A DNA stretch of 64,000 nt from Pseudomonas chlororaphis subsp. aurantiaca. Lineage in GTDB: Bacteria > Pseudomonadota > Gammaproteobacteria > Pseudomonadales > Pseudomonadaceae. Position 1 is the first letter of the stretch; every line of letters begins with the position of its first letter. Of this stretch, positions 55,876-63,436 are shown in pieces. The position numbers and the translations under genes were made by a program. The notes beneath the pieces were generated by a model, which searched no databases, was not told where the DNA came from, and saw only the letters and a list, made by a program, of their open reading frames with translations. The stretch is from NCBI RefSeq assembly GCF_013466605.1, contig NZ_CP059162.1:2852001-2916000 (forward strand), written 5' to 3'.

Positions 55876-57075
55876 TGTAGAAATTCAGACTTGATCTGAC
55901 AGTTACCGGATCTGTGGCCGTGACTGTCAGGTCAAATTCAGTTGATCATTTTGGCCTGCCAGATTCTCTTTCCATCCTCAAATGTCTCGGCCGGTGTCCG
56001 GCCACAGCACATCTTTCCTTGATGGGTTCGTTCATCATTGTAGTGGGCCATCCACTGGTCAAGATCGGCCTGCAATTGCTCCATGCTTTGGTAGATCTTT
56101 TTCCGGAACGCGACCTGGTAAAACTCCTGCAATATCGTCTTATGGAACCGCTCACAGATACTGTTGGTTTGCGGTGATGCCGCTTTCGTCCGAGTATGCT
56201 TGCTGTCGTTCATGGCCAGGTAAAGCTGGTAGTCATGCTGTTCAAGCTTGCCGCAGTACTCCGTTCCACGATCCGTCAAAATGCGCAGCACAGGTATGTT
56301 TTGCCCGGCGAAGTACGGCAGCACTTTGTCGTTTAGCAGGTCTGCCGCTGTGATTGGCGCCTTCGTTGTATAGAGCTTGGTGAGCGCAACTTTGCTGTAG
56401 GTATCCACAAAGGTCTGCTGATAAATACGGCCTACACCTTTCATTGTGCTGACGTAGAACGTGTCCTGGGAACCGAGATAGCCAGGGTGGGCCGTTTCGA
56501 TTTCGCCGCAGGCGATATCGTCATCGCACTTTTTCTCCAGAGCAACGACCTGGGTCTCGGTAAGAACCACGCCGGTAGCAGCAACATGCTTTTCCAGTGC
56601 CGCCAGGCGTTGTTTGAAGTTCACCAGCTCATTACGCAGCCAAATGGATCGCACGCCTGAAGGACTGACGAATGTGCCACGCTTGCGCAGTTCATTACTG
56701 ACACGGATTTGACCGTGCGCAGGCTGCTCAATGGCGTAATCCAGCACGCGTTGCTCAGCAGTCTCATCGACTCGGTTTTTCAGGTTTGGCTTTTTACGGT
56801 CTTTCTGTAGCAAGGCTTCGACCCCTCCAGCAGCCTTGGCCTCCTGATAGCGGTAGAAGGTGTCTCGCGACACGCCCATGATTTTACAAGCCTGTGAGAC
56901 GTTGCCGAGTTCCTCGGCTAGGCTCAACAAGCCTAACTTGTGCTTAACAATCGGTTGATTTACAACGTTCATGCGGGGCTACTCCTCTTGGGTTGGTGAT
57001 TGCTCGCACAACCATCAAACCCGGTAGCCCCGTTCTTTTTCAAGACGGGTGTCAGATCAAGTCGAAACTTTTACA
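55876..57075 (-). mobile_element. IS481-family element, complete
   Basis: Inverted ends TGTAGAAATTCAGACTTGAT (55876) and, on the minus strand from 57075, TGTAAAAGTTTCGACTTGAT share the GACTTGATCTGACA block. A full-length transposase lies inside. The right end supplies the TAA stop of the adjoining tccC. No target duplication was identified. Confidence 0.8.
55938..56972 (-). CDS. IS481-family transposase
   Basis: A 344-residue transposase. The N-terminal helix-turn-helix (LGNVSQACKIMGVSRDTFYR) and winged part (EQPAHGQIRVSNELRKRG) bind DNA. The integrase core has YQQTFVDTYSKVALTKLY (first Asp), LRILTDRGTEYCG (second Asp) and NSICERFHKTILQEFYQVAF (Glu). The ending HYNDERTHQGKMCCGRTPAE is typical. 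All catalytic residues are present, so the copy could be active. Confidence 0.9.
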   Translation of the reverse strand: MNVVNQPIVKHKLGLLSLAEELGNVSQACKIMGVSRDTFYRYQEAKAAGGVEALLQKDRKKPNLKNRVDETAEQRVLDYAIEQPAHGQIRVSNELRKRGTFVSPSGVRSIWLRNELVNFKQRLAALEKHVAATGVVLTETQVVALEKKCDDDIACGEIETAHPGYLGSQDTFYVSTMKGVGRIYQQTFVDTYSKVALTKLYTTKAPITAADLLNDKVLPYFAGQNIPVLRILTDRGTEYCGKLEQHDYQLYLAMNDSKHTRTKAASPQTNSICERFHKTILQEFYQVAFRKKIYQSMEQLQADLDQWMAHYNDERTHQGKMCCGRTPAETFEDGKRIWQAKMIN

Positions 57076-60013
57076 CCTTAGCCCATTTTGTGTTAATGGA
57101 AATCGTAAAGTCACCAAACGGGTTTCCCCAGCCTGTGCCACGAACAGTTGCTTCAGGCTCTCCGTATGCTCTTTTACCTTCAGGTCTTAAAAGAATTCCA
57201 AAATCGATATTCACTTCTCCTTCGACGTTCTTTAAGCGCTCCGATGAAGCACCACCATATTCATCTCTAATATAGAATTCATGAAACGTCATCTTAACAT
57301 CAATAGTAGCTTTATTATTATCGGCTTGAATGATGTATGTAGGGTGGTCAGCGCCACCCGTCATAGGCAAAACTTCTTTCACCATATGGGATGCTGGTAC
57401 AAATGCTTGGGCAGATAAACCTTGATGTGCATAGGACTCAACCAAGCTACGCACCTCGGCGTTTGGTATTAGGCTTTTTATCGCTTCCCTATCTTTATCA
57501 GGATCAGACGAGCCACGCGCCTGGAATTTTTCTCCGTTTATCCAGTAATCACCTCTAGGGAGATCTATGTAAAAATTTTTATCACTATTTGTCCCTACGA
57601 CTTGTTCCGAGAAAGGTATCGTATATACCCTTATGGGGGGGGCAGTCTCGTGTTTGCGTGAAACAAGAGCTTTCAGTGCTGAAGTGATACTCGATGCAGC
57701 ACGACTCACCCCTGACGTGATACTTGATACAGCACGACTCACCCCTGACGCAACGCTTGAGCCTAGACGTCTCGCCCCGCGAGCGACACCTGAGGCGATG
57801 TTTGATGCAGTGCCCCCCACACCCACCTGAGAAAACCTGTGCTTAAAGTTGTGCCAAGAGTTGTTCGTGTAGCAGTATTCGTTATTTCTTTGCTCTGAGC
57901 CGAATTGAGTGTAAGGGACCCTCGCGAGTCCAGCAGGGTCCTTCCGGGTAATGGGATTATTCCCCACCATGCAAAACAGATTCAGTCCATCCACGGTTCC
58001 CGCCGGATCCGGGTTCAACCAGCGCCCCAGCCACGGTGCGTAATAGCGGAAACCGTAGTAATAGAGTCCGGTGCCATCACGCTCCTTACCCGAATACCGC
58101 ACATACTTGTACCGGGTCTCGGTCTCATTGCGCGCCGACCACACCGCCGTACCGCCGAAGGGGAAGTATTCTTCCCAGGTCAGGATATCGGCCCGCTGGT
58201 CCAGCTCGATCAGAGAGGAGCCGATTTGATCGTCCAGGCTGTAGCGACACTGGTCGTTTTCGATCGCAGCCGGTTTGCCCTGTTCCCAATGCAACACCCG
58301 CAGCGATTGACGGCCGGCCGCACCGGCATTGATCACCTGCAGCGCTTCGCTCACGCTCGGTTCGCCCACGTGTGGTTGCACGCGGGTCTGGCGCAGTTCC
58401 AGGCCGGGCAGGTAATACACTCGGGCCGTGTGGGTGGTGCCACTGGTTCGGGTGGTGGCGAGTTTACAACTGCGCTGGCCCTGGCCGTCGTACCAGTATT
58501 GTTCGGCGTCATCGTCGAGGCCACTGCGCACCACCTGGGTGCTGCGTTGCAACTGATTACGACTGTTCCAGGCCAGGGGTTGGCCGGCGTTTAGCTCACG
58601 TAGGTTGCCGCAGGCGTCGAAAAAGCTATCGACATCGCCGGGGGTTACCCCGAGGGTTTGCTGAACCGCGCGGTTGGAAGTGGGGGCCACTACCATCTGC
58701 TGGGTATAGGGATGCAGTCCGACATGTCGGATCGTGGTCAGGTTGCTGCCGCGGTCATAAGTATAAGTGCGGCTGTAATGGGTCAGCTCGCCGGTTTCCT
58801 GCCACAACGGCACGATGGCCGGGGGCAGGGCCTGGGCCTGCTGGGTGGCATTGGCGTTCTCGCGGCCGGAGGCCTGACGCAGCTGGTACAGTGCGTCGTA
58901 GCTGTACTGACTGGCTGCCTCGACCCGCTGGTTATGGCTGTAGCGGGTCGGTTCGGCGCCATCGCTGATGGATAGCAGGTTACCCACCGGGTCGTACTGA
59001 TAGGTCAGGGCTTGCAGGAGCCGCGGGCGTCCCGTCAGTTCGGGACGGCTGGTGGTCAGGGCCGCCAGGCGTTGGGTCTGCGGTTCATACCCGTAATCGG
59101 TGACCACCCCATTACCGGCTTCCTCGTGGAGCACCTGACCGGCGGCGCTGTAGTCGATGGTACGCAGCACAGCGTGCGCCGTGGTGTGTCCGAACAGTTG
59201 CAACTCGCTGCCCGCCAACTGGCCGGCGATATTCAGGCGCTGACGCTGTTGGTTGCCCTTGGCGTCGGCGCTATGGACTTGGATGCCCAGGGCATTGAAC
59301 CCCCAGTGGCTGGTGTAGATCTGCACGGTCAGGTCGTCGTTCCAGCGTGCGGGATCGTCACCCGACCAGTCGCTGTTGAGGACTTCGTCGCGCAGGAACT
59401 GCTGCTCGCTGGTCAGCAGCTGGCCGGTAACGCTGTAGGACGGGGTAATCGTGAGTCCGGCGGGAGAATAGTGGCGTAGTAATTGCCGCCGACAGTTGGC
59501 GGCCGGGGCAGGCAGTTCTTCACCATAGAACCATCTCTCGCTGACCTGTTCCGGGTCATTGGCGGCCTGTTCGTAGTAAGTCGTTGGGCGATGCAAGGAA
59601 TCATAAGTACGGCGTTGTTGCTGGTCCCGGCTGTTGCGTTGCCAGACCGGTCCACCTTCGCAGTCGTACACCACCAGTAGCGCGCCGGCGTCCTGGCTGT
59701 GGGTTTTGAGGGGGCGCCCGGAGAGCGAATGCTGGTAGCGGAAGTTGGGCTGCACAGAGGCGTCAAGCTGCTGTTCGGCCAATAATCGAGGGTCGATACT
59801 ACTGCTCGGGTGGCCTAGTACGGAATACGTCTGCTGGGTGATCAGTTCCTCCAGCGGTCCTTCCATCTCGGTGCGGTTGTACTGCACGGTACGCACCATA
59901 AGCCCGCGGTTGTCGACCACTGCCAGGGTGGGAGTGCCCTGGCAGCGTTGGGCGGTGGGCAGGTCCGGTTGAGTTGCTGAATCGCTTGGAGGAACAGCCG
60001 AATGACGGCTCAT
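57071..60013 (-). CDS. tccC: TccC-type Tc component, unknown payload, 3' end at IS481
   Basis: A 980-residue TccC overlapping a tcB fragment by ATGA. The shell is nearly identical to the others but mosaic: near residues 165-205 it reads PAPAANCRRQ and TITPSYSVTG like unit 2, while both sides read like the 31708 and 9886 copies. The payload after NNPIT starts RKDPAGLARVPYTQFGSEQR and has a Ser/Ala repeat linker (SGVSRAVSSIT, SGVSRAASSIT). A ~180-residue beta-rich domain follows (KATIDVKMTFHEFYIRDEYG, NPFGDFTISINTKW). The final Val codon and the TAA come from the IS481 junction, so the natural C-terminus may be shortened. The toxin class is not recognised. Confidence 0.85.
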   Translation of the reverse strand: MSRHSAVPPSDSATQPDLPTAQRCQGTPTLAVVDNRGLMVRTVQYNRTEMEGPLEELITQQTYSVLGHPSSSIDPRLLAEQQLDASVQPNFRYQHSLSGRPLKTHSQDAGALLVVYDCEGGPVWQRNSRDQQQRRTYDSLHRPTTYYEQAANDPEQVSERWFYGEELPAPAANCRRQLLRHYSPAGLTITPSYSVTGQLLTSEQQFLRDEVLNSDWSGDDPARWNDDLTVQIYTSHWGFNALGIQVHSADAKGNQQRQRLNIAGQLAGSELQLFGHTTAHAVLRTIDYSAAGQVLHEEAGNGVVTDYGYEPQTQRLAALTTSRPELTGRPRLLQALTYQYDPVGNLLSISDGAEPTRYSHNQRVEAASQYSYDALYQLRQASGRENANATQQAQALPPAIVPLWQETGELTHYSRTYTYDRGSNLTTIRHVGLHPYTQQMVVAPTSNRAVQQTLGVTPGDVDSFFDACGNLRELNAGQPLAWNSRNQLQRSTQVVRSGLDDDAEQYWYDGQGQRSCKLATTRTSGTTHTARVYYLPGLELRQTRVQPHVGEPSVSEALQVINAGAAGRQSLRVLHWEQGKPAAIENDQCRYSLDDQIGSSLIELDQRADILTWEEYFPFGGTAVWSARNETETRYKYVRYSGKERDGTGLYYYGFRYYAPWLGRWLNPDPAGTVDGLNLFCMVGNNPITRKDPAGLARVPYTQFGSEQRNNEYCYTNNSWHNFKHRFSQVGVGGTASNIASGVARGARRLGSSVASGVSRAVSSITSGVSRAASSITSALKALVSRKHETAPPIRVYTIPFSEQVVGTNSDKNFYIDLPRGDYWINGEKFQARGSSDPDKDREAIKSLIPNAEVRSLVESYAHQGLSAQAFVPASHMVKEVLPMTGGADHPTYIIQADNNKATIDVKMTFHEFYIRDEYGGASSERLKNVEGEVNIDFGILLRPEGKRAYGEPEATVRGTGWGNPFGDFTISINTKWAKV
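57684..57749 (-). repeat. 33-bp tandem repeat in the TccC payload linker
   Basis: Two adjacent 33-bp units (57684-57716, 57717-57749) with few differences encode repeated SGVSRAxSSIT elements. The repeat forms a flexible linker between the shell and the folded payload. Confidence 0.8.
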
Positions 60014-60651
60014 GATGTGAGTACCTCACCCAGGGTGTCATTCTCGTCTTCAGTAATCGTGAACCAAGGATAAAAACGTATCCGGCGCAAGTAGCCAAGC
60101 GCAGTCACCACCGCACATTCTCGCCCCAACGGATCGTAATAGTACGTATCGGCATAGCTCCATTCGCGCATCGCGGCGTCATTGATGTATTGAGGCTGAT
60201 CGAGGAAGTACGGTTGGTAGCGACGCACCGGCTGACCTTTATTCGAATAGTCCACGCGTCCGGATACAATCCAGCGATAGGCTGGCGTTGTATCCTCGAC
60301 CAATGGCTGGCCAGTGCTATTCAGCACGAGCTGGCCATCTTGACCGGCGACGTAAGCCAAGCCAGGTTCGGTCTTTTGCTTGGTCTGTAGCTCACGACCA
60401 AAGCCATCGCTGTATGACAACCTTATCTGGATTTGCTGTTCTGGACTATCTGGGTACTGATCGGCGACCAGTACGGCGTTGCGCACGGGAGTCCGCGTTA
60501 CAGACTGGAACAGTTCATATATCGAAGGCGGAATACCGTTAAGTTGCTGTGGGCCATACGCCCAGGAATGACCCCGCTGCAGTACGTGGCCTGTAGCTAT
60601 AATCACGTGCAATTGTTGAAGGGGCCGCCACTTCCATTGCACCAGATCCAT
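60010..60651 (-). pseudogene. tcB 3' fragment fused to MDLVQWKWR (copy 2)
   Basis: A 213-residue ORF identical to 9248-9889 apart from single changes (HVIIATG instead of HVITATG). It has the same AAGGAG start in the repeated block and the same ATGA overlap with tccC. It cannot act as a full TcB but may couple translation to tccC. Confidence 0.85.
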
Positions 60652-60889
60652 CTAGCCGCTCCTTGTTTAGTGAAGGCATTTGTTTTTCTCAACATTATCT
60701 ACCGATGCAGAGAACATTCCGCATATGAAGGTAGTTACATATTTAGGTCATGCATATCTGTGACATAGCATTCAGACGAACGGTTAAAGGTATGTATTTA
60801 TATGTTTTTTAAGAGTTTTGATCTGGAAAGAAATTGAAGCCTGATCAATAATCGCATTTTGATCTAGACGATATTGAACGCAATGCTAG
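60652..60889 (-). promoter_or_regulatory. Divergent promoter-like block, copy 4 of 4
   Basis: This 238-bp copy is bounded by the MDLVQWKWR start on one side and CTAG plus IS481 sequence on the other, exactly as at 9010-9247. Confidence 0.6.
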
Positions 60890-61140
60890 GTGTTCAGTCT
60901 CGGAGAGTCATGGTGCATCCTTAACAACTGAACAAGAGGATGCATTATGGAAGGACGTCTTCATGGTTCAGCCCGAACAACGCCGAGAATTCGAGCCGAG
61001 CTCCAAGGGTCGCAAGAGTCGAATCGTAAGCTTGCAACCCGTTACAGACTGAGCGTAAAACCGTAGCCAAATGGCGCTCGCGGTCAACAACCAAGGACTC
61101 GCGAATGGGGCCTGCTCGACCGCGCAGCGAAAAGTTGACA
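60890..61140 (+). mobile_element. IS481 5' fragment
   Basis: The first ~250 bp of the element seen complete at 8097-9009, including the end GTGTTCAGTCTCGG and the MEGRLHGSAR start with the same frameshift. It stops at AAAAGTTGACA, where the PAAR gene begins. The loss of the remainder marks a recombination or deletion breakpoint. Confidence 0.8.
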
Positions 61141-61408
61141 TGACAAAGCCACCGAAGACATCGCCTGACCCGGTGATGATTGTCCCACCGTGACTGGTCG
61201 GGCTCCCTAAGTGGGCCATGGGACGACCATTCAGGATGATCGAGGGAAACCCCGTTGTGATGACTGCGCCGCAACCGCAAGTGTCACCGACTCGGGCCGC
61301 TCCCATGAAGTTGATGTCTATGTCGCCAGAAGCGGAAGCAATAGGTGTCGTGCCGTGACCGGGAAGAGGGCAGAGGTGTTTGTCGCCCAGGCGAGCAGAA
61401 GAGAGCAT
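61141..61408 (-). CDS. PAAR-domain protein, 3' end fused to IS481 remnant
   Basis: From ATG 61408 (AGGG upstream) the protein reads ARLGDKHLCPLPGHGT, DININFMGAARVGDTCGCG, IILNGRPMAHLGS and HGGTIITGSGDVFGG. These are the PAAR repeats that form the sharpened tip on VgrG spikes of type VI secretion systems. About 89 residues are PAAR; the frame then runs into IS481 sequence (STFRCAVEQ), giving a chimeric 146-residue reading to 60968. The domain itself looks complete. No VgrG or effector gene is adjacent in this window. Confidence 0.75.
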
Positions 61409-61785
61409 TTATCGCCCTTGCATTAGCTGATCCGCGAGGCTCTTTGTCGAGCTTCGCGAGCCTACCAAGGATCATCAGGAATGGCTGTAGGACGATTCTG
61501 AACTTTGCTGAAGCCCTTCGAGAATCTGGCAGAAAAATCTGAATGACCACCTCAATCCACGTATGCGCCCAGGTTCCCCCCGTGGGCCCTCGTTAGCTGC
61601 TCGCCAGCTCACAGCGCGCCTGAGCCTTATCGCGTGTCCGCATGGGGTCCTTATCTGCGCCCGCGCAGGCCTCTGAAAGTGGGCCTTCGAGGTGTCACAA
61701 ACTGTTAGAACTCCGTTAGAACACTGTTAGACATTGGCGGCGAGATGCCCATAGAATGGGGCTTTCAAGCCTCATTGGATGCCCT
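61409..61785. other. Intergenic region between PAAR and sohB
   Basis: A 377-bp region between divergent genes, so it should hold both promoters. The repeated GTTAGAAC/GTTAGACA motifs around 61700-61732 lie just before sohB. No gene or RNA element was recognised. Confidence 0.35.
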
Positions 61786-62808
61786 ATGGAGTTTCTCTCC
61801 GAGTACGCCAGTTTCCTGGCCAAAACCGTCACCCTGGTCATCGCCATCCTGGTGGTGCTGATCACCGCTGCCTCGCTGCGCAGCAAAGGCCGGCGCAAGG
61901 GCGCCGGGCAGTTGCATGTGAGCAAGCTCAACGATTTCTACAAAGGCCTGCGCGAGCGTCTGGAGCAGAGCCTGCTCGACAAGGACCAGCTCAAGGCGCT
62001 GCGCAAGTCCGAGGCCAAGGCCGAGAAAAAACACAAGAAGCAGCACGAGGAAAAGCCGCGGGTGTTCGTGCTGGATTTCAGCGGCGACATCAAGGCTTCG
62101 GCCACCGAGGGGCTGCGCCACGAAATCACCGCGCTGCTGAGCCTGGCCACGCCCAAGGACGAAGTGGTGCTGCGCCTGGAAAGCGCCGGCGGCATGGTGC
62201 ACAGCTACGGCCTGGCTTCGTCGCAACTGGCGCGGATTCGCCAGGCCGGCGTGCCGCTGACGGTGTGCATCGACAAGGTCGCGGCCAGCGGCGGCTACAT
62301 GATGGCGTGCATCGGCGAGAAGATCATCAGCGCGCCGTTCGCCATCCTTGGTTCGATCGGCGTGGTGGCGCAGTTGCCGAACGTCAACCGTCTGCTGAAA
62401 AAGCACGACATCGACTTTGAAGTGCTGACCGCCGGCGAATACAAACGCACCCTGACCGTGTTTGGCGAAAACACCGAAAAGGGCCGGGAGAAGTTCCAGG
62501 AAGACCTGGACGTCACCCATCAGCTGTTCAAGAACTTCGTTTCCCGTTACCGGCCGCAGCTGGTCATCGACGAGGTGGCCACCGGTGAAGTCTGGTTGGG
62601 GGTCGCGGCGCAGGAGAAAAAGCTGGTCGACGAGCTGAAAACCAGCGACGAATACCTGGCCGAGCGCGCCAAGAGCGCCGAGCTGTACCACCTGCACTAC
62701 GCCGAGCGCAAGAGCCTGCAGGAGCGGGTAGGGCTGGCGGCCAGCGGTTCTATCGACCGTGTGCTGCTGACCTGGTGGAGCCGCCTGACCCAGCAGCGTT
62801 TCTGGTAA
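61786..62808 (+). CDS. sohB: SohB inner-membrane serine protease
   Basis: A 340-residue S49-family peptidase. ATG 61786 gives MEFLSEYASFLAKTVTLVIA, an N-terminal membrane anchor. The catalytic Ser168 is in DKVAASGGYMMAC, and Lys220 in LTAGEYKRTLTVFGENTEKG completes the Ser-Lys dyad. LESAGGMVHSYG is the conserved strand region. SohB is a SppA-like protease facing the periplasm, with proposed roles in signal-peptide or misfolded-protein turnover. High-GC codon use matches the Pseudomonas core genome. Confidence 0.92.
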   Translation: MEFLSEYASFLAKTVTLVIAILVVLITAASLRSKGRRKGAGQLHVSKLNDFYKGLRERLEQSLLDKDQLKALRKSEAKAEKKHKKQHEEKPRVFVLDFSGDIKASATEGLRHEITALLSLATPKDEVVLRLESAGGMVHSYGLASSQLARIRQAGVPLTVCIDKVAASGGYMMACIGEKIISAPFAILGSIGVVAQLPNVNRLLKKHDIDFEVLTAGEYKRTLTVFGENTEKGREKFQEDLDVTHQLFKNFVSRYRPQLVIDEVATGEVWLGVAAQEKKLVDELKTSDEYLAERAKSAELYHLHYAERKSLQERVGLAASGSIDRVLLTWWSRLTQQRFW

Positions 62809-62889
62809 GGGACACCACGTGAATCGGTTTCTTCTGTAGGCGCGAGGCTTGCCCGCGATCGTCGGCGTCGCGGTAAAGATGGCAGGCAC

Positions 62890-62928
62890 AAAAAAGCCCT
62901 GGACCGGGAAACCGGTCCAGGGCTTTTT
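62890..62928. terminator. Bidirectional rho-independent terminator
   Basis: AAAAAGCCCTGGACCGG-GAAA-CCGGTCCAGGGCTTTTT is a 12-bp GC-rich stem with A-run and T-run on opposite sides. It lies between convergent sohB and the DUF934 gene and should stop transcription in both directions. Confidence 0.95.
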
Positions 62929-62941
62929 GTTGGCGCGGGCC

Positions 62942-63436
62942 TTAGCGGCGACGGAACAGCGGCAGCGGTTCGTCGGTGGCGGCCTGGTAGGTCACGGAGA
63001 AGTCCTTGAGGCTTTCCAGGGCTTCGTACGGGTCCTTGTCGGCGCGCAGGGCGTAGGCGTCGAACCCGCAGCGGCGCAGGTAGAACAGCTGGTCGCGCAA
63101 GATGTCGCCGATTGCCCGCAGCTCGCCCTTGAAGCCGTAACGGTCACGCAGCAGGCGGGCGTTGGAGTAGTTGCGGCCGTCGGTGAAGGCCGGGAAGTTC
63201 AGGGCGATGACCTGGAAGTGCTGCACGTCATCGCCGATCTCTTCGGCTTCTTCATCGCTGTCCAGCCACACGCCCAGGCCGCCGTCGCGGGCCTTGAGGG
63301 CATGAGCGTGCTCGCGCCACAGGGCCAGCGGCACGATCAGGTCGTCGCAGTTGGAAATGCCGTCGAGGGTCGCGTCCTTTGGCAGCAGGTGCCAGGTTTC
63401 GTCGATGACCTCGTTGTTCTTAATTATTCGCTGCAT
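62942..63436 (-). CDS. DUF934 protein (sulfite-reductase associated)
   Basis: A 164-residue protein; ATG 63436 (MQRIIKNNEVIDETWHLLPK) lies 17 bases inside the end of cysI. Conserved blocks are VIALNFPAFTDGRNYSNARL, LRDRYGFKGELRAIGDILRD and YLRRCGFDAYAL. DUF934 proteins are encoded with sulfite reductase and are thought to serve sulfate assimilation, though their exact role is not settled. The overlap suggests translational coupling to cysI. Confidence 0.88.
   Translation of the reverse strand: MQRIIKNNEVIDETWHLLPKDATLDGISNCDDLIVPLALWREHAHALKARDGGLGVWLDSDEEAEEIGDDVQHFQVIALNFPAFTDGRNYSNARLLRDRYGFKGELRAIGDILRDQLFYLRRCGFDAYALRADKDPYEALESLKDFSVTYQAATDEPLPLFRRR

Larger units (their letters stand above)
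57948..61140 (-). repeat. Large inverted repeat, copy B
   Basis: 3193 bp, the reverse-complement partner of 8759-11951 at equal length. Small compensating indels in A-runs are visible in the promoter-like block (for example seven A at ~9090 versus six T at ~60805). Its outer edge lies inside IS481 sequence, immediately next to the PAAR gene. Confidence 0.9.

Noticed and set aside
57684..57749. CRISPR-like repeat
   Set aside because: The repeats are adjacent, without spacers, and in frame in a protein linker.
61765..62889. 374-codon frame opposite sohB
   Set aside because: It is a complementary shadow of a well-supported serine protease gene, with low-complexity His/Gln/Leu composition.
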